A stretch of 64,000 nt of DNA from Candidatus Abyssobacteria bacterium SURF_17 (GTDB taxonomy: Bacteria > Abyssobacteria > SURF-5). Positions 44,190-55,076 of this stretch are shown here, in pieces. The DNA is taken from the NCBI GenBank assembly GCA_003598055.1, contig QZKI01000131.1:1-64000 (forward strand), in the 5' to 3' direction. Every line of letters starts with the position of its first letter. Position 1 is the stretch's first letter. Position numbers and translations under genes: made by a program. A model generated the notes under the pieces. It searched no databases. It was not told where the DNA came from and was given only the letters and a program-made list of their open reading frames with translations.

Positions 44190-45395
44190 ATGATCAAGAA
44201 GCTCATACAGAGGATGACGTTCTGGAAGCTGGTTCTTGCGACCATTTTCCTCATGGGACTCTACATAAGTTATGTTCGGTTCTTCAAGGGCCTCGGCGCT
44301 TCGACCGGCTTGAGTGACAAGTTCCCGTGGGGCCTATGGGTGGGATTTGACGTGCTCTGCGGTGTGGGACTAGCCGCCGGGGGGTTCACCATCACGCTTG
44401 TCGTGCATGTGTTCAACCTAAAGAAATACAAGCCGATTCTTCCCGCGACGGTATTGAGCGCGTTTCTGGGGTATCTCCTTGTAAACGCCGGGCTGCTCTT
44501 TGACATTGGGCGTCCTTACCGGGTCTGGCATCCGCTCATCATGTGGAACCCGCACTCGGTCATGTTTGAGGTGGCCTGGTGCGTGATGCTCTACACAGCC
44601 GTTCTTTCGATGGAGTTCAGCCCGCTGGTCTTCGAACGGTTGAACTGGGAAAAGCCCAAAAAAATTGTGAAATCAATCACGATTCCACTCGTGATACTCG
44701 GATTCATATTATCAAGCCTGCACCAGTCATCGTTAGGGACGGTGTTCCTGATTGTGCCCGGCAGGTTGCATCCTCTGTGGTACAGTCCGATTTTGCCGCT
44801 GATGTTCTTCACGTCGGCGATAGCGACGGGACTGTCCATGGTCATATTTGAATCCTATTTGAGCCGTCGGGCATTCAAGAAGAGACTGGAGTTGGACCTG
44901 CTGAGCGGGCTTGGCAGGGTTATCTGTGTTGTGCTGGCGGTCTACTTTGTGCTCAAGATGAAGGACTTGTATAACCGCGGCGCGCTAGCGTTTCTCCTTG
45001 ACGGCAGTCATGAAAGCAAGATGTTCGCCCTCGAAATGGTATTTGGAGTTGTAGTTCCGCTCATACTCTTCAGTCAAAGGAAGGTGCGCGAAAGTCAGGG
45101 CGGCCTCTTCATCGCATCACTTATGGTAGTCCTCGGGTTCGTTATTAACAGGCTCAATGTCAGCATAACGGGCATGCTGCGGTCTTCGGGCGTAAATTAT
45201 TTCCCTTCGTGGATGGAGATAGGGGCCACAGTGTTCCTTGTCGCGGTTGGATTCGCGTTGTTTGCCGCTGCCGTCAAGTATCTTCCGGTATTCCCAAAGG
45301 AAGAGGCAAATGCCGAGAGGGAATTCGCTTACCTCACTCCGAAGAGGGCCAACAGCATTGGCTCATTGACCGCTGAAGCAGAGGCCAAACCATGA
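44190..45395 (+). CDS. NrfD/HybB-like integral membrane subunit
   Basis: Multi-TM; GLWVGFDVLCGVGLAAGGFTITLVVHVF...SMEFSPLVFERLNWEKP. Confidence 0.88.
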   Translation: MIKKLIQRMTFWKLVLATIFLMGLYISYVRFFKGLGASTGLSDKFPWGLWVGFDVLCGVGLAAGGFTITLVVHVFNLKKYKPILPATVLSAFLGYLLVNAGLLFDIGRPYRVWHPLIMWNPHSVMFEVAWCVMLYTAVLSMEFSPLVFERLNWEKPKKIVKSITIPLVILGFILSSLHQSSLGTVFLIVPGRLHPLWYSPILPLMFFTSAIATGLSMVIFESYLSRRAFKKRLELDLLSGLGRVICVVLAVYFVLKMKDLYNRGALAFLLDGSHESKMFALEMVFGVVVPLILFSQRKVRESQGGLFIASLMVVLGFVINRLNVSITGMLRSSGVNYFPSWMEIGATVFLVAVGFALFAAAVKYLPVFPKEEANAEREFAYLTPKRANSIGSLTAEAEAKP

Positions 45396-45593
45396 TGAGC
45401 GGCGCTCTGCCCAGGAAGAAATGATGCAGTGAATCTGCCTGACAATCGAGAAGCCTAGGCGGGGGCGCCGCATATCGCGCCCCTCCTGATATAAGCCTGA
45501 AAGCCCAATGAGGGAGAAATAGCATGCCACAGTGGAGGTCGAAAAGGTTCAGACAATGCTTCCACGAAACCACCCCACCATTTGACAAAGTGC

Positions 45594-45623
45594 TTGACCG
45601 CTCACGAGACATTCGAGTAGAAT
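45594..45623 (+). promoter_or_regulatory. Sigma70-like promoter upstream of the heme-motif kinase
   Basis: TTGACC-N18-TAGAAT. Confidence 0.45.
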
Positions 45624-45757
45624 AGTTTCATGAATGGAGCGGTCCTTCAAATGGCAGGAAGCGCCTCGACGCGAATGATTCTTACCTTTTCGGCCTCTAC
45701 GTTGCTGCCGAAGGTGTAAAGTTTCGAAAACGGCACATTTCCCAGTAAGGCGACGCG

Positions 45758-47407
45758 ATGAACCTCCTCAAGAGAGTGCTTAGCATATCGAGTAGTCTGA
45801 CCATCAAGCTAACAATCTACGTTGTGGGCAGCGTCGTGGTCATTTTCAGCGTTTTCGGCTACCTGAACATTGAAAATAGTCGCAGGCACCTTGAAGGACT
45901 TGTTCTCAGCAGCGCGCAGGGCATAGGCGACATTATCAAGAGAAGCACACGACTGTCGATGCTCAGGAACCGTAGGGACGAGTTGTACCACATGATAAAC
46001 CAGATAGGCAACGAGCCCGGATTGAAAAAGATAAGAATTCTCAACAAAGAGGGCCAGATCACTTTCTCAACTGACGAGAACGAGATAGGGAGCTATGTCG
46101 ATAAGAAAGCCGAAGCGTGCTATGCATGCCATACGCAGGAGCGACCATTGGAAAAGCTCGAGCGTCCGGATCGAGCGCGAATATTCAAGGTCAATGGGTC
46201 GGAACGGTTGCTCGGTCTCATAGTGCCGGTTGAAAATGCGCCCGATTGTTACACCGCGTCCTGCCATGTTCATCCCGAGTCCAAGAAAGTTCTCGGTGTG
46301 CTTGACATCAACATCTCTCTGGAAAAGGTAGATGAGAGCATTGCTGAGTATCAGCGAAACGTAGTCCTTAACTTGTTCGTCATCATGATCGCTATTTCGC
46401 TCGTGTCCGTCGCGTTCGTGTGGCTTATGATCTACGGTCCGGTGAAGAAACTGATAACGGGAACAAAGCGGATTTCCATGGGCGACATGGATTACGTTAT
46501 CGAAACGAAATCTTCAGACGAACTCGGAGTGCTTGCAAGTTCATTCAACCGAATGACACGCGACCTCAAGCGGGCGCACGAGGAGATCACTGACTGGACC
46601 AGAACGTTGGAGGACCGCGTCGCCAATAAGACCGAGGAACTCCAAAAGGCCAACCAGATAATACTGCAGGCGGAAAAGCTCGCTTCAGTCGGAAGACTCG
46701 CGGCCATCGTAGCCCATGAACTCAACAACCCGCTTTCAGGCATTGTCACCTATGCGAAGCTCTTGAGAAAGAGAATAGACAATGACACGTTTGCAGCGGA
46801 TGGGCATGCGAAGACAAAAGAAATCCTTGACATGATTATGAGTGAAGGCATGCGTTGCGGAGAAATCGTCAAGAACCTCCTGCAGTTTTCCCGTCGGTCG
46901 GACCTTGTGATAACCCCGAATGATATTCGGGACATTATTCAGGAATCCATCCGACTGGTTGAGCACTTGACGACGTTGAGAAACATTGAGATTCGTCTGG
47001 GCTTCGGCAAAGAGATTCCTGCGCTTAATTGTGATTCCCAGAAGATTAAGCAAGTATTGCTGGCATTATTGATAAATGGCTGTGATGCAATTGTGGAAGA
47101 AGGCCTCTTGAAGATTAGCTGCAGGTACGTGCAGCTACTGAAAGCCGTGGAGATTACGGTTGAGGATAACGGCGTTGGAATGGACGAGGAAACAGCGCGC
47201 CATATCTTCGAACCGTTCTTTACGACGAAAGAAGAGGGGAACGGGGTAGGTCTCGGACTCGCAGTGGCTCTTTCCATAATCCAAAAGCATGGTGGAACGA
47301 TTTCTGTCCGGAGTATCGTGGGCGAAGGCACAACCTTCACGATTGTCCTGCCCTTGAGGCCTGCCAGCATTACCGAGGAGTCTGAACACGTTGGAGTCGA
47401 ATGCTAG
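45758..47407 (+). CDS. Sensor histidine kinase with periplasmic heme c motifs
   Basis: TM - periplasmic region with CYACH (CxxCH) and CYTASCH (CX4CH) - TM - HAMP - AHELNNPLSG H-box - ATPase domain. Confidence 0.9.
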   Translation: MNLLKRVLSISSSLTIKLTIYVVGSVVVIFSVFGYLNIENSRRHLEGLVLSSAQGIGDIIKRSTRLSMLRNRRDELYHMINQIGNEPGLKKIRILNKEGQITFSTDENEIGSYVDKKAEACYACHTQERPLEKLERPDRARIFKVNGSERLLGLIVPVENAPDCYTASCHVHPESKKVLGVLDINISLEKVDESIAEYQRNVVLNLFVIMIAISLVSVAFVWLMIYGPVKKLITGTKRISMGDMDYVIETKSSDELGVLASSFNRMTRDLKRAHEEITDWTRTLEDRVANKTEELQKANQIILQAEKLASVGRLAAIVAHELNNPLSGIVTYAKLLRKRIDNDTFAADGHAKTKEILDMIMSEGMRCGEIVKNLLQFSRRSDLVITPNDIRDIIQESIRLVEHLTTLRNIEIRLGFGKEIPALNCDSQKIKQVLLALLINGCDAIVEEGLLKISCRYVQLLKAVEITVEDNGVGMDEETARHIFEPFFTTKEEGNGVGLGLAVALSIIQKHGGTISVRSIVGEGTTFTIVLPLRPASITEESEHVGVEC

Positions 47408-47426
47408 ACCAGGATTTGGGTTTTCC

Positions 47427-48740
47427 ATGAAGCAGATGAACACAAAGGCTCGTTTTCTGATTGCCGGTATCATTGCTCTTTCGCTCTCGGGAATGATGCT
47501 CTTTGCCGGGAGCGCGGGCGCCGAAGAAGCGGGAAACGACGCCTGTCTCATTTGTCATGGAAACGAAGCAAAGGCCCGGAAGAAAATGGTCTATGTCAAC
47601 GCAGCCGTTCTCGCCGGCTCAATGCACGCAGTGCTGAAATGCGTGGACTGTCACACTGACGCGAAAGGTGAACCGATCGCTGACAAGGAACCCCCCCATC
47701 CCGAAGCAATGAAGCGGGTGAATTGTACCGGATGCCACCATAAGGGAAACTCTGAAGGGGCTCCGGACTTCACCCCGATGCAAGAATACCAAACCAGCGT
47801 ACACGGAAAAGCCTCGCTTGACAAAGGCGACCAGGATGTCGCCACGTGCTCCGATTGTCACGGCAAGCATAATATCAGGCGCACGGCCGACCCCGAATCA
47901 ACGACGCATCGCGCTAACATACCGAGGACGTGCGCCGCTTGCCACGACAATATGCAGATGGTCCTGAAACATAACATACATGCCGAACAGCCGTATCGAG
48001 AATATGAGCAGAGCGTGCATGGGAAGGCCCTCTTCAGAGACGGGCTTGCCACCATTGCAGCCGTCTGTACTGATTGCCATGGCGTGCACGATATTCAACC
48101 GAACGGTGCCGTTGACCTGAAACCGCACCAACCGGCCACATGCGGTAAGTGTCATCTGCAGGAATACCTCGCATATAGCAGGAGTATTCACGGGAATGCG
48201 TTCAAGATGGGGATCACCGATTCGCCGGTATGTGCTGATTGTCATGGCGAGCACAAGATTGAAGCCCCATGGGAGCCGGAGTCACGAGTTTCCCTTTTCA
48301 ATGTGACGGAGACCTGTGCAGGATGCCACGATGATGTTGCGAAAATGAGTAAGTATAATATTCTCACAAATAAGGTCTCGACGTTCACCAAAAGCGACCA
48401 CGGGATGGGGAAAGATATCGGGATCGTATCCGTCGCCACCTGCGTGAGCTGTCATGGCTATCACGACATCCTCCCGTCCGACGACCCGGAATCCTCCATA
48501 TACCGTGCAAATCTGAAGAAGACGTGCGGAACACAAAATTGTCACCCGAATCCGACCGGAGAGATACTGCAAAGCAAAATTCATGTTGACAAGATGAATC
48601 GAGACATCGGAAGCCTTCGACGCATCAGGACGGTTGCTCTTTGGTCGGTTGGCGCGCTGCTCGGTCTCGGACTGGTGACAGGCGCGCTCGCGTATGCAGG
48701 AGTCTTCAAGCAAGATTCAAGCCGTGTCTCAACTCCGTAG
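47427..48740 (+). CDS. Multiheme cytochrome c with C-terminal TM anchor
   Basis: Ten CxxCH motifs plus one CX4CH (CGTQNCH); signal peptide; C-terminal VALWSVGALLGLGLVTGALAYAGVF. Confidence 0.88.
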   Translation: MKQMNTKARFLIAGIIALSLSGMMLFAGSAGAEEAGNDACLICHGNEAKARKKMVYVNAAVLAGSMHAVLKCVDCHTDAKGEPIADKEPPHPEAMKRVNCTGCHHKGNSEGAPDFTPMQEYQTSVHGKASLDKGDQDVATCSDCHGKHNIRRTADPESTTHRANIPRTCAACHDNMQMVLKHNIHAEQPYREYEQSVHGKALFRDGLATIAAVCTDCHGVHDIQPNGAVDLKPHQPATCGKCHLQEYLAYSRSIHGNAFKMGITDSPVCADCHGEHKIEAPWEPESRVSLFNVTETCAGCHDDVAKMSKYNILTNKVSTFTKSDHGMGKDIGIVSVATCVSCHGYHDILPSDDPESSIYRANLKKTCGTQNCHPNPTGEILQSKIHVDKMNRDIGSLRRIRTVALWSVGALLGLGLVTGALAYAGVFKQDSSRVSTP

Positions 48741-48824
48741 AGTTGGCAATCCTGAGGCGTCGGCGATCTCCCGATCGATTCGGGGGAATCTTGACGCAAG
48801 CCGGGAAAAGGCAAGGGAACTGCT

Positions 48825-50177
48825 ATGAACGAGGGGAAGGCCCGAATCCTTATCGTCGATGACGAGCCGATTGTGCTCAGGTCACTTTCCGACTGGTTCC
48901 GGGACGACGGCTACATCGTTGCGACTGCATCCACCGGCAAAGAAGCGCTCGCCAAATTGACGGAGGGTGAGTGGGATATCTTCTTGCTCGACATCAAGAT
49001 GCCCGGCATGAGCGGACTCGAACTCCAGAAGAGGATCAAGGAAATCGACCCGGATAGTATCGTCATCATCATGACTGCATATGCCTCCGTCGAGTCGGCG
49101 GTGAACGCTCTGAAACAAGGCGCGTATGACTATCTCACGAAACCACTTGACCCCGAGCACGTAGGACACCTTATCAAGAACGCGGTCGAGCGAAAAATGC
49201 TCGCCACGGAAAATGTGAGGCTGAAAAAAAGCATCGATGAATCGATCCTGGCCCACAATATAATCGGTGAAAGCAAGGGGATGCGGGGAGTCATTGATGC
49301 GATTGAGACGGTATCGAAAACAGACACCTCGGTGTTGATTCGCGGCGAGAGCGGGACGGGCAAGGAACTCGTGGCGAAAGCGATTCATGCAAACAGCCGA
49401 AGGAAATACATGCCGATGATTATCCTCAACTGCGGCGCGCTCCCCGAGGGAATTCTCGAAAGCGAACTGTTCGGGCATGAAAAGGGGGCGTTCACGGGCG
49501 CGCAGTACCGGCGCAAGGGCAAGCTCGAGCTTGCCGACGGCGGCACGCTTTTCCTCGATGAAATCGGCGACATAAGTCAGAAAATGCAGGTGAATCTCCT
49601 GCGGGTGCTCGAGGAGAAGAAACTGAGACGCATCGGAGGAGAAAGGGAAATCGAGGTCGATTTCCGGCTGATTGCGGCGACCAACAAGAACCTCGAGGCC
49701 AACGTCGAGTCGGGCATGTTCCGCACTGACCTTTACTACCGTCTCAACGTGTTCACCATTCAGATCCCGCCGTTGCGCGAGCGCAAGCCGGACATTCCCT
49801 TGCTCGCGCGGCACTTCCTCGGGAAGTACGCCGAGTATACGAACAAGCGTATCGATGGCATTGCGCCCGAAGCGTTCGAGCGACTGATGAATTACCCGTG
49901 GCCCGGCAATGTGCGTGAGCTGGAGAATGCGATCGAGCGCGCGGTCGTCGTGTGCAAGTCCGATATGATACAGAGCAACCACCTGCCGCTTGGCACGATG
50001 CAAGCGCCAAACTTCTCGGCGGGAAGAACTCTCGAGGACATCGAGTGCGAGCATATTCGAAACACTTTGGTGGACACGAATTGGAACATTTCGCAGGCAG
50101 CGCGTTTGCTGGACATTGACCGTGTGACCTTGTATAGAAAAATAGAGAAGTATAAACTCAAGAATCCAGAAGCTTGA
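48825..50177 (+). CDS. NtrC-type response regulator (receiver, sigma54 AAA+, Fis HTH)
   Basis: [14 protein letters not shown] receiver, [31 protein letters not shown]-terminal [23 protein letters not shown]. Confidence 0.95.
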   Translation: MNEGKARILIVDDEPIVLRSLSDWFRDDGYIVATASTGKEALAKLTEGEWDIFLLDIKMPGMSGLELQKRIKEIDPDSIVIIMTAYASVESAVNALKQGAYDYLTKPLDPEHVGHLIKNAVERKMLATENVRLKKSIDESILAHNIIGESKGMRGVIDAIETVSKTDTSVLIRGESGTGKELVAKAIHANSRRKYMPMIILNCGALPEGILESELFGHEKGAFTGAQYRRKGKLELADGGTLFLDEIGDISQKMQVNLLRVLEEKKLRRIGGEREIEVDFRLIAATNKNLEANVESGMFRTDLYYRLNVFTIQIPPLRERKPDIPLLARHFLGKYAEYTNKRIDGIAPEAFERLMNYPWPGNVRELENAIERAVVVCKSDMIQSNHLPLGTMQAPNFSAGRTLEDIECEHIRNTLVDTNWNISQAARLLDIDRVTLYRKIEKYKLKNPEA

Positions 50178-50710
50178 CTACAATCATGATTTTCCCAGTC
50201 GGCGGGGTGGACGTGTCGATTGTGGAATTCCTGGCATTCTCCCTCCCCGAGACCATGGAGCTTCCCTGCAAGGTCTCGCCTGCCGCAATCTCGCTTGAGG
50301 GCACGTACGACATCATAAGAAAGCAATGCAATTCGACCCAACTGCTGGAGAGATTGCTTGCACGGAAAACGAGCGATGATGTGAAGCTTCTGGGCGTCAC
50401 CGACGCAGACCTCTTCATTCCTCCGCTCTCCTTCGTTTTTGGCGAGGCGCAATTCGACAATCCGGCGTCGATTGTTTCCACACACAGGCTCCAACAACAG
50501 TTCTATGGACTGCCCGAGGATTCGCGCCTTCTCTATCTCAGGTGCGAGAAAGAGGCAATACACGAACTTGGCCACAGCTTCGGGCTCATCCATTGCAGCG
50601 ATTACCGCTGCGTAATGTATCTTTCTTACTCGGTTGAAGATATCGACCTCAAAACCAACAGCTTTTGCCCGCGATGCCATGGGATGCTGCGCAAACGAAC
50701 AAAGACCTAG
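50174..50710 (+). CDS. amzA: Archaemetzincin-like zinc metalloprotease
   Basis: HELGHSFGLIHC (HExxHxxGxxHC) followed by CVM and FCPRC; TTG-initiated ORF overlapping the end of the regulator. Confidence 0.85.
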   Translation: MTTIMIFPVGGVDVSIVEFLAFSLPETMELPCKVSPAAISLEGTYDIIRKQCNSTQLLERLLARKTSDDVKLLGVTDADLFIPPLSFVFGEAQFDNPASIVSTHRLQQQFYGLPEDSRLLYLRCEKEAIHELGHSFGLIHCSDYRCVMYLSYSVEDIDLKTNSFCPRCHGMLRKRTKT

Positions 50711-50932
50711 CCAGTGTTAAGAAATGATCCACATCCTGTTCGAACCTTCAGCATTCTGAAGGATCGGAACGCACAACGTTCACGTATCCGACCGTTCCGA
50801 TGTCACGCTTAAAGGGTAAAGAGTACGGCCCCTATGAACCGGCAGCAACCCTGTTGAGAATGGTCATATTCCCGAATGGCCTGATAACGAACATTTGGTT
50901 TCTCCCGCTATCCTTGTAAGGAGATTTTTCCT

Positions 50933-52078
50933 ATGGGTGCAGACTTCGAGGAAATTCGAAAGCTTTTTCCCGTAACCGAGAAGTTCACGTACTTCCTGGC
51001 AAACGGCAAATCACCGCTGCCAAAGCCCGTTGCCGACGCCGCGCACGAGATGATCGATACAATGATGAACTCCGGCATCGTAGCGACGAGGCTCGCAGGC
51101 CCGATGGTGAATGAGACGCGTGAAAAAGTAGCAAGACTCATAGGCTGCGACGCCGGCGAAGTTGCCTTCAGCCGCAACACTGCCGAGGGCATCCTTTGGC
51201 TTGCCCAGTCAATTCCGTGGCAAGAAGGCGATGAGGTGTTGATGACCCAACATGAATATCCAACCCTCGTGTACCCATTCATGGCGCAGCAGCATTATGG
51301 TGTAAGAACGATCTTGGTAGAGCAAGACGATCGACGCATAACGCCCGAGGTAATACGAGCGGGAATCACTGACCGCACGCGTCTTGTCGCGGTCAGTTGG
51401 CCTCAATTCGACACAGGCCAGCGATGCGACCTGAAATCTATTTCCACTATCTGCCATGAGCGGAACATCCTTCTCTTGGTGGACCCGATTCAGTGCCTGG
51501 GTTCTATCCGGCTCAACGTAAGGGATATGAATATTGACTGCCTCTGCGCCGGAACGTATAAGGGGCTCTTGGGCCTGACGGGACTGGGCATATTTTATTG
51601 CCGCAGGTCCCTTCTCGAGACTTTGCGACCTGTCCACGTAGGTTGGGCCAGCCTGGAAAAACAACTGGATGAGGAATATTCCACGAATTCTTACGAGTTT
51701 GAACCAGCGCGAGAGGCTCGGAGGTATGAGGAGGGAGCGAAGAACCACGTAGGAATCGCCGCTTTGAACGCGGCCCTTGATTTCATCGAAGAGATAGGCG
51801 TCGAAAACATCGAGGCCAGAGTGAAAGAGCTCACCGACTATCTGTGTGAAAAGGCAGAGGCCAAGGGGTGCAAAATCGTCAGCCCACGTCAGGGCGATGA
51901 ATGGTCGGGCATCGTGCTCATGCGCCTGCCAAAACAAGACCCATACAAGCTTGCGGAAGAACTGAGAGAGAAACTCATTCTCGTTCACGCAATGCGCAAT
52001 TGCCTGATCACAGGCGTGAATTTCTACAACAATTTTGAAGATATTGATCGCCTCCTATTCTATATAAAGGCGGACTGA
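50933..52078 (+). CDS. Class V aminotransferase / cysteine desulfurase-like PLP enzyme
   Basis: EVAFSRNTAEGILWLAQSI, VDPIQCLGSIRLNVRDMNIDCLCAGTYKGLLGLTGLGIFY. Confidence 0.85.
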   Translation: MGADFEEIRKLFPVTEKFTYFLANGKSPLPKPVADAAHEMIDTMMNSGIVATRLAGPMVNETREKVARLIGCDAGEVAFSRNTAEGILWLAQSIPWQEGDEVLMTQHEYPTLVYPFMAQQHYGVRTILVEQDDRRITPEVIRAGITDRTRLVAVSWPQFDTGQRCDLKSISTICHERNILLLVDPIQCLGSIRLNVRDMNIDCLCAGTYKGLLGLTGLGIFYCRRSLLETLRPVHVGWASLEKQLDEEYSTNSYEFEPAREARRYEEGAKNHVGIAALNAALDFIEEIGVENIEARVKELTDYLCEKAEAKGCKIVSPRQGDEWSGIVLMRLPKQDPYKLAEELREKLILVHAMRNCLITGVNFYNNFEDIDRLLFYIKAD

Positions 52079-52238
52079 GCGCTGCTTCTCGAAGGGAAAC
52101 AGAGGGGGTCGCGTCCTACACCCTTGGCGAACTCAACCGTGCCAACCGTCACGCATCTATATCCGCCCAGCGCCTGAAAATTCCGCCATCTTCTGATATA
52201 CTAGTTGTTTGAAAACCCGCCAGAGGAGCAAACAAAAT

Positions 52239-53342
52239 ATGTATCAACCACCCCTATTTCGGGCCTATCCCGGGCTGCGGGAGAAGGTCCCGTTCACCTC
52301 GATGGGCACATATCCCACCAGAGTTCACCCGTTAAAGAAATTGGGCCAACACCTCGGATGTCCCGGCTTGTGGATTAAGAGGGACGACGAAAGCAGCGCC
52401 ATTTACGGCGGCAACAAGGTCCGCATGATGGAGTTTGTGCTTGCCGATGCAAAAAGAAAGAATCGGAGCGCCCTCATCTGCTGGGGTTCGCTCGGCTCAA
52501 ACCAGGTCATGGCTTCGTGCATCTTTGGCCGTGAGTTGGGCTTCGACAAAATTTCGGCGGTATTCAGACAGCAGCCGATCCACGATTATGTGCGCCGGAA
52601 TCTTCTGATAGACGCCGCGCTCGGAGCCAGAATGGACTATGCGGAATCTTCAGCCGACCTGGTCTTGAAACTGCTGTTTCAGTATCTCAAACATACGAAT
52701 CCTTTGACCGGCAAGCGGCCATACCTTGTTCCCATGGTCGGTTCCTCCGCCCTGAGCTGTCTGGGCTATGTAAATGCGGCCTTCGAGCTCAAAGAACAAA
52801 TAGATGAGGGATTGCTACCGGCGCCGGACCTCATTTTCATCACTGTTGGCACTGGCGGGACAATGGCCGGGCTTCAGCTCGGACTGCATCTGGCTGGTCT
52901 TGAGAGCAAGGTCATCGGTGTTCGAGTGCTGGACCGGATATTCTCGAATGAACGCATCATTGCATGGGAAATCAATCGCACTGTTCGCTTCCTCAAGCGC
53001 TGCGGGTGTCCGATACATTGTCGCCGATACCGCGCAGAGGATATCATACTCATGCACGATTTCTACGGAGAGGAGTACGCCGGCTCCACCGTGGCAGGGA
53101 AGGTAGCTATCGAGATAACACAGGAACACGAGGGATTGCCGCTGGACGTGACCTATACGGGCAAGACGATGGCGGCTCTCATGAGCTTTGTCGCCACGAA
53201 CGAAAACGCAGGAAAAACAATCCTCTTCTGGCACACCCTGAACTCCGTGGACCTGAAACCTTTTCTCGAGAATGCGCCGAAACCTGAATCGCTCCCTCCG
53301 AAATTTCATCGCTACTTCCTGCCGTCACGCGATGACCAATAA
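52239..53342 (+). CDS. D-cysteine desulfhydrase / ACC deaminase-like PLP enzyme
   Basis: LWIKRDDESSAIYGGNKVRMMEFVLADA, GSLGSNQVMASCIFGRELG, VGTGGTMAGLQLGL. Confidence 0.85.
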   Translation: MYQPPLFRAYPGLREKVPFTSMGTYPTRVHPLKKLGQHLGCPGLWIKRDDESSAIYGGNKVRMMEFVLADAKRKNRSALICWGSLGSNQVMASCIFGRELGFDKISAVFRQQPIHDYVRRNLLIDAALGARMDYAESSADLVLKLLFQYLKHTNPLTGKRPYLVPMVGSSALSCLGYVNAAFELKEQIDEGLLPAPDLIFITVGTGGTMAGLQLGLHLAGLESKVIGVRVLDRIFSNERIIAWEINRTVRFLKRCGCPIHCRRYRAEDIILMHDFYGEEYAGSTVAGKVAIEITQEHEGLPLDVTYTGKTMAALMSFVATNENAGKTILFWHTLNSVDLKPFLENAPKPESLPPKFHRYFLPSRDDQ

Positions 53343-53486
53343 CCAGCAACATCCGCCTCAAATGTTCAAGGTCACAAACAAAAGGGGCAACGGATTGCGG
53401 ATACCGGCCACCCGACAACGTCGATGCGATAATTGGCGCATAGAAGTCATCGCTGGTCGACATGAGAGACGACGGCGCTGTTGGCG

Positions 53487-55061
53487 CTAGTAGTCCTCAG
53501 GTGACACATAGAAGGCCGAGTCTGCCGCATTGTTTGGGTCAAAAGCCCTCTTGATTTTCTTTATCCATTTGACAAAATCCCGCGATTGCGGCAGCGCCGC
53601 TTTCAAAGCTGATTCGTTGAAACTGAGCGCGTTCTCCAAACTGTTTATGCCGAGCCCCCACTCGACTATCTTCTTGTCGCCTTTTTCCAAGAGTTCGGAT
53701 GTCTTCTTGCATGAAGCGCGGTCGGCTGGGTCGTACATGGTGATGACCTCCACATGAGCGCCGCCGTCGCCGTAAACTACTCCCCACACGGGCTCCGGAG
53801 CCGTTTCCATAATCTGCCCGGAATCCCTCGCCTCCTTGACAATCTCTTTCTCGGATAACTCAGTCAAGGTTGTCAGAGCGTCCACGGCCTCATCGCCGAC
53901 GGGTGAGATGATGAACGACCCCGTCGAACGAAATGCCGCTCGTGTCATTCCCTGACCGGTCACCGAATTATTGAATAGCAGGCCTTGAATATGGTCATCG
54001 AAGGGGAAGACGGTTCCATCAGTCTGTTCCAAAATCATTTGGAAGCATTTCTCCTTATATTCCATTTCTCTCGCAGAACTGGCATCAAGCAAAACAATGG
54101 CGCTGAACACGGGCGCTCTGCGCTGTTCTTCGGGAATATTTTTCATCAGTTCCCAGAGTTCATCATTCGATTCAGTTGCCAGGATTGCTCCAAGAGCTGG
54201 ATTGAGTCGCTGGATGCTGAACGCGATGGATTCCTCGATTAGGAGATGGAAGAAATCATTCATCTTATCCCTGCCCGGAAGAATCACACAATACACCGAG
54301 AAGTTCTCCGGTATTACCATCCCGTAGGTCGGCGGTACGCCCTTCGGCTGCAACTTCGGCGGGCCGTACCAAGGGTAGAGTTTTGTGGCGACCTTGGTAA
54401 ATATTCCCATGCCTCCGTTGGCGCCGCCGTAACCTCTCAGCACTCCTCGAAGGCTCGGCCCGGGACCGTCACCGTTGATCCACCCGGCCCCGGTACCCAA
54501 AGAGCCAAGCCGCAGAATGTCGCCGTTAGGCAGCACCCATTCCGCGCCGAGAAGATTGCGTCCTCCAAAGTCGGTGCTGATGTTCGTCGGGCCGCTTCCA
54601 AAATGTGCTGCAGTTCCGGCAAGAACGGAAGCGCTCGGCCCGGCGCCAAGCATATTCGGGCGCAAGCCGACCTTCATCGTTTCGAGGAAGAGTCTCGCTT
54701 GCGATACATAGGGTTCCACCACGGCGAACCTGTTCGTGCGGTCTATCTCCACGACCCGGTTCATTCGCCTCATGTCAATCGGCAAGAACGGTTCCGATGA
54801 AGTAATGGCAGACGTTTCGAACCCGGTTGCGTGCGCCCTGTATCGTATTCCAAACCGGTTACACGCCCTCACAATGGCCTGAACTTCCTCGACGGTCTCC
54901 GGCAGCACTACGGCCAGAGGTCGCGGTGAGAATTTCTCCCCGAAGATGAGTTCGTTGGCCCAGACAAAACAGTAGGTGTCGAGAATCTCAGGCTCCTGAG
55001 TAACGTATTCCGGCCCGACGATATCTTCTAATGCTCGATAGGCTTCCTTGGATAGGCTCAT
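53487..55061 (-). CDS. FAD-linked oxidase (GlcD/PCMH-type)
   Basis: LAVVLPETVEEVQAIVRACNRFGIRYRAHATGFETS; LPIDMRRMNRVVEIDRTNRFAVVEPYV. Confidence 0.85.
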   Translation of the reverse strand: MSLSKEAYRALEDIVGPEYVTQEPEILDTYCFVWANELIFGEKFSPRPLAVVLPETVEEVQAIVRACNRFGIRYRAHATGFETSAITSSEPFLPIDMRRMNRVVEIDRTNRFAVVEPYVSQARLFLETMKVGLRPNMLGAGPSASVLAGTAAHFGSGPTNISTDFGGRNLLGAEWVLPNGDILRLGSLGTGAGWINGDGPGPSLRGVLRGYGGANGGMGIFTKVATKLYPWYGPPKLQPKGVPPTYGMVIPENFSVYCVILPGRDKMNDFFHLLIEESIAFSIQRLNPALGAILATESNDELWELMKNIPEEQRRAPVFSAIVLLDASSAREMEYKEKCFQMILEQTDGTVFPFDDHIQGLLFNNSVTGQGMTRAAFRSTGSFIISPVGDEAVDALTTLTELSEKEIVKEARDSGQIMETAPEPVWGVVYGDGGAHVEVITMYDPADRASCKKTSELLEKGDKKIVEWGLGINSLENALSFNESALKAALPQSRDFVKWIKKIKRAFDPNNAADSAFYVSPEDY

Positions 55062-55076
55062 CGCTTAATTCCTTTC

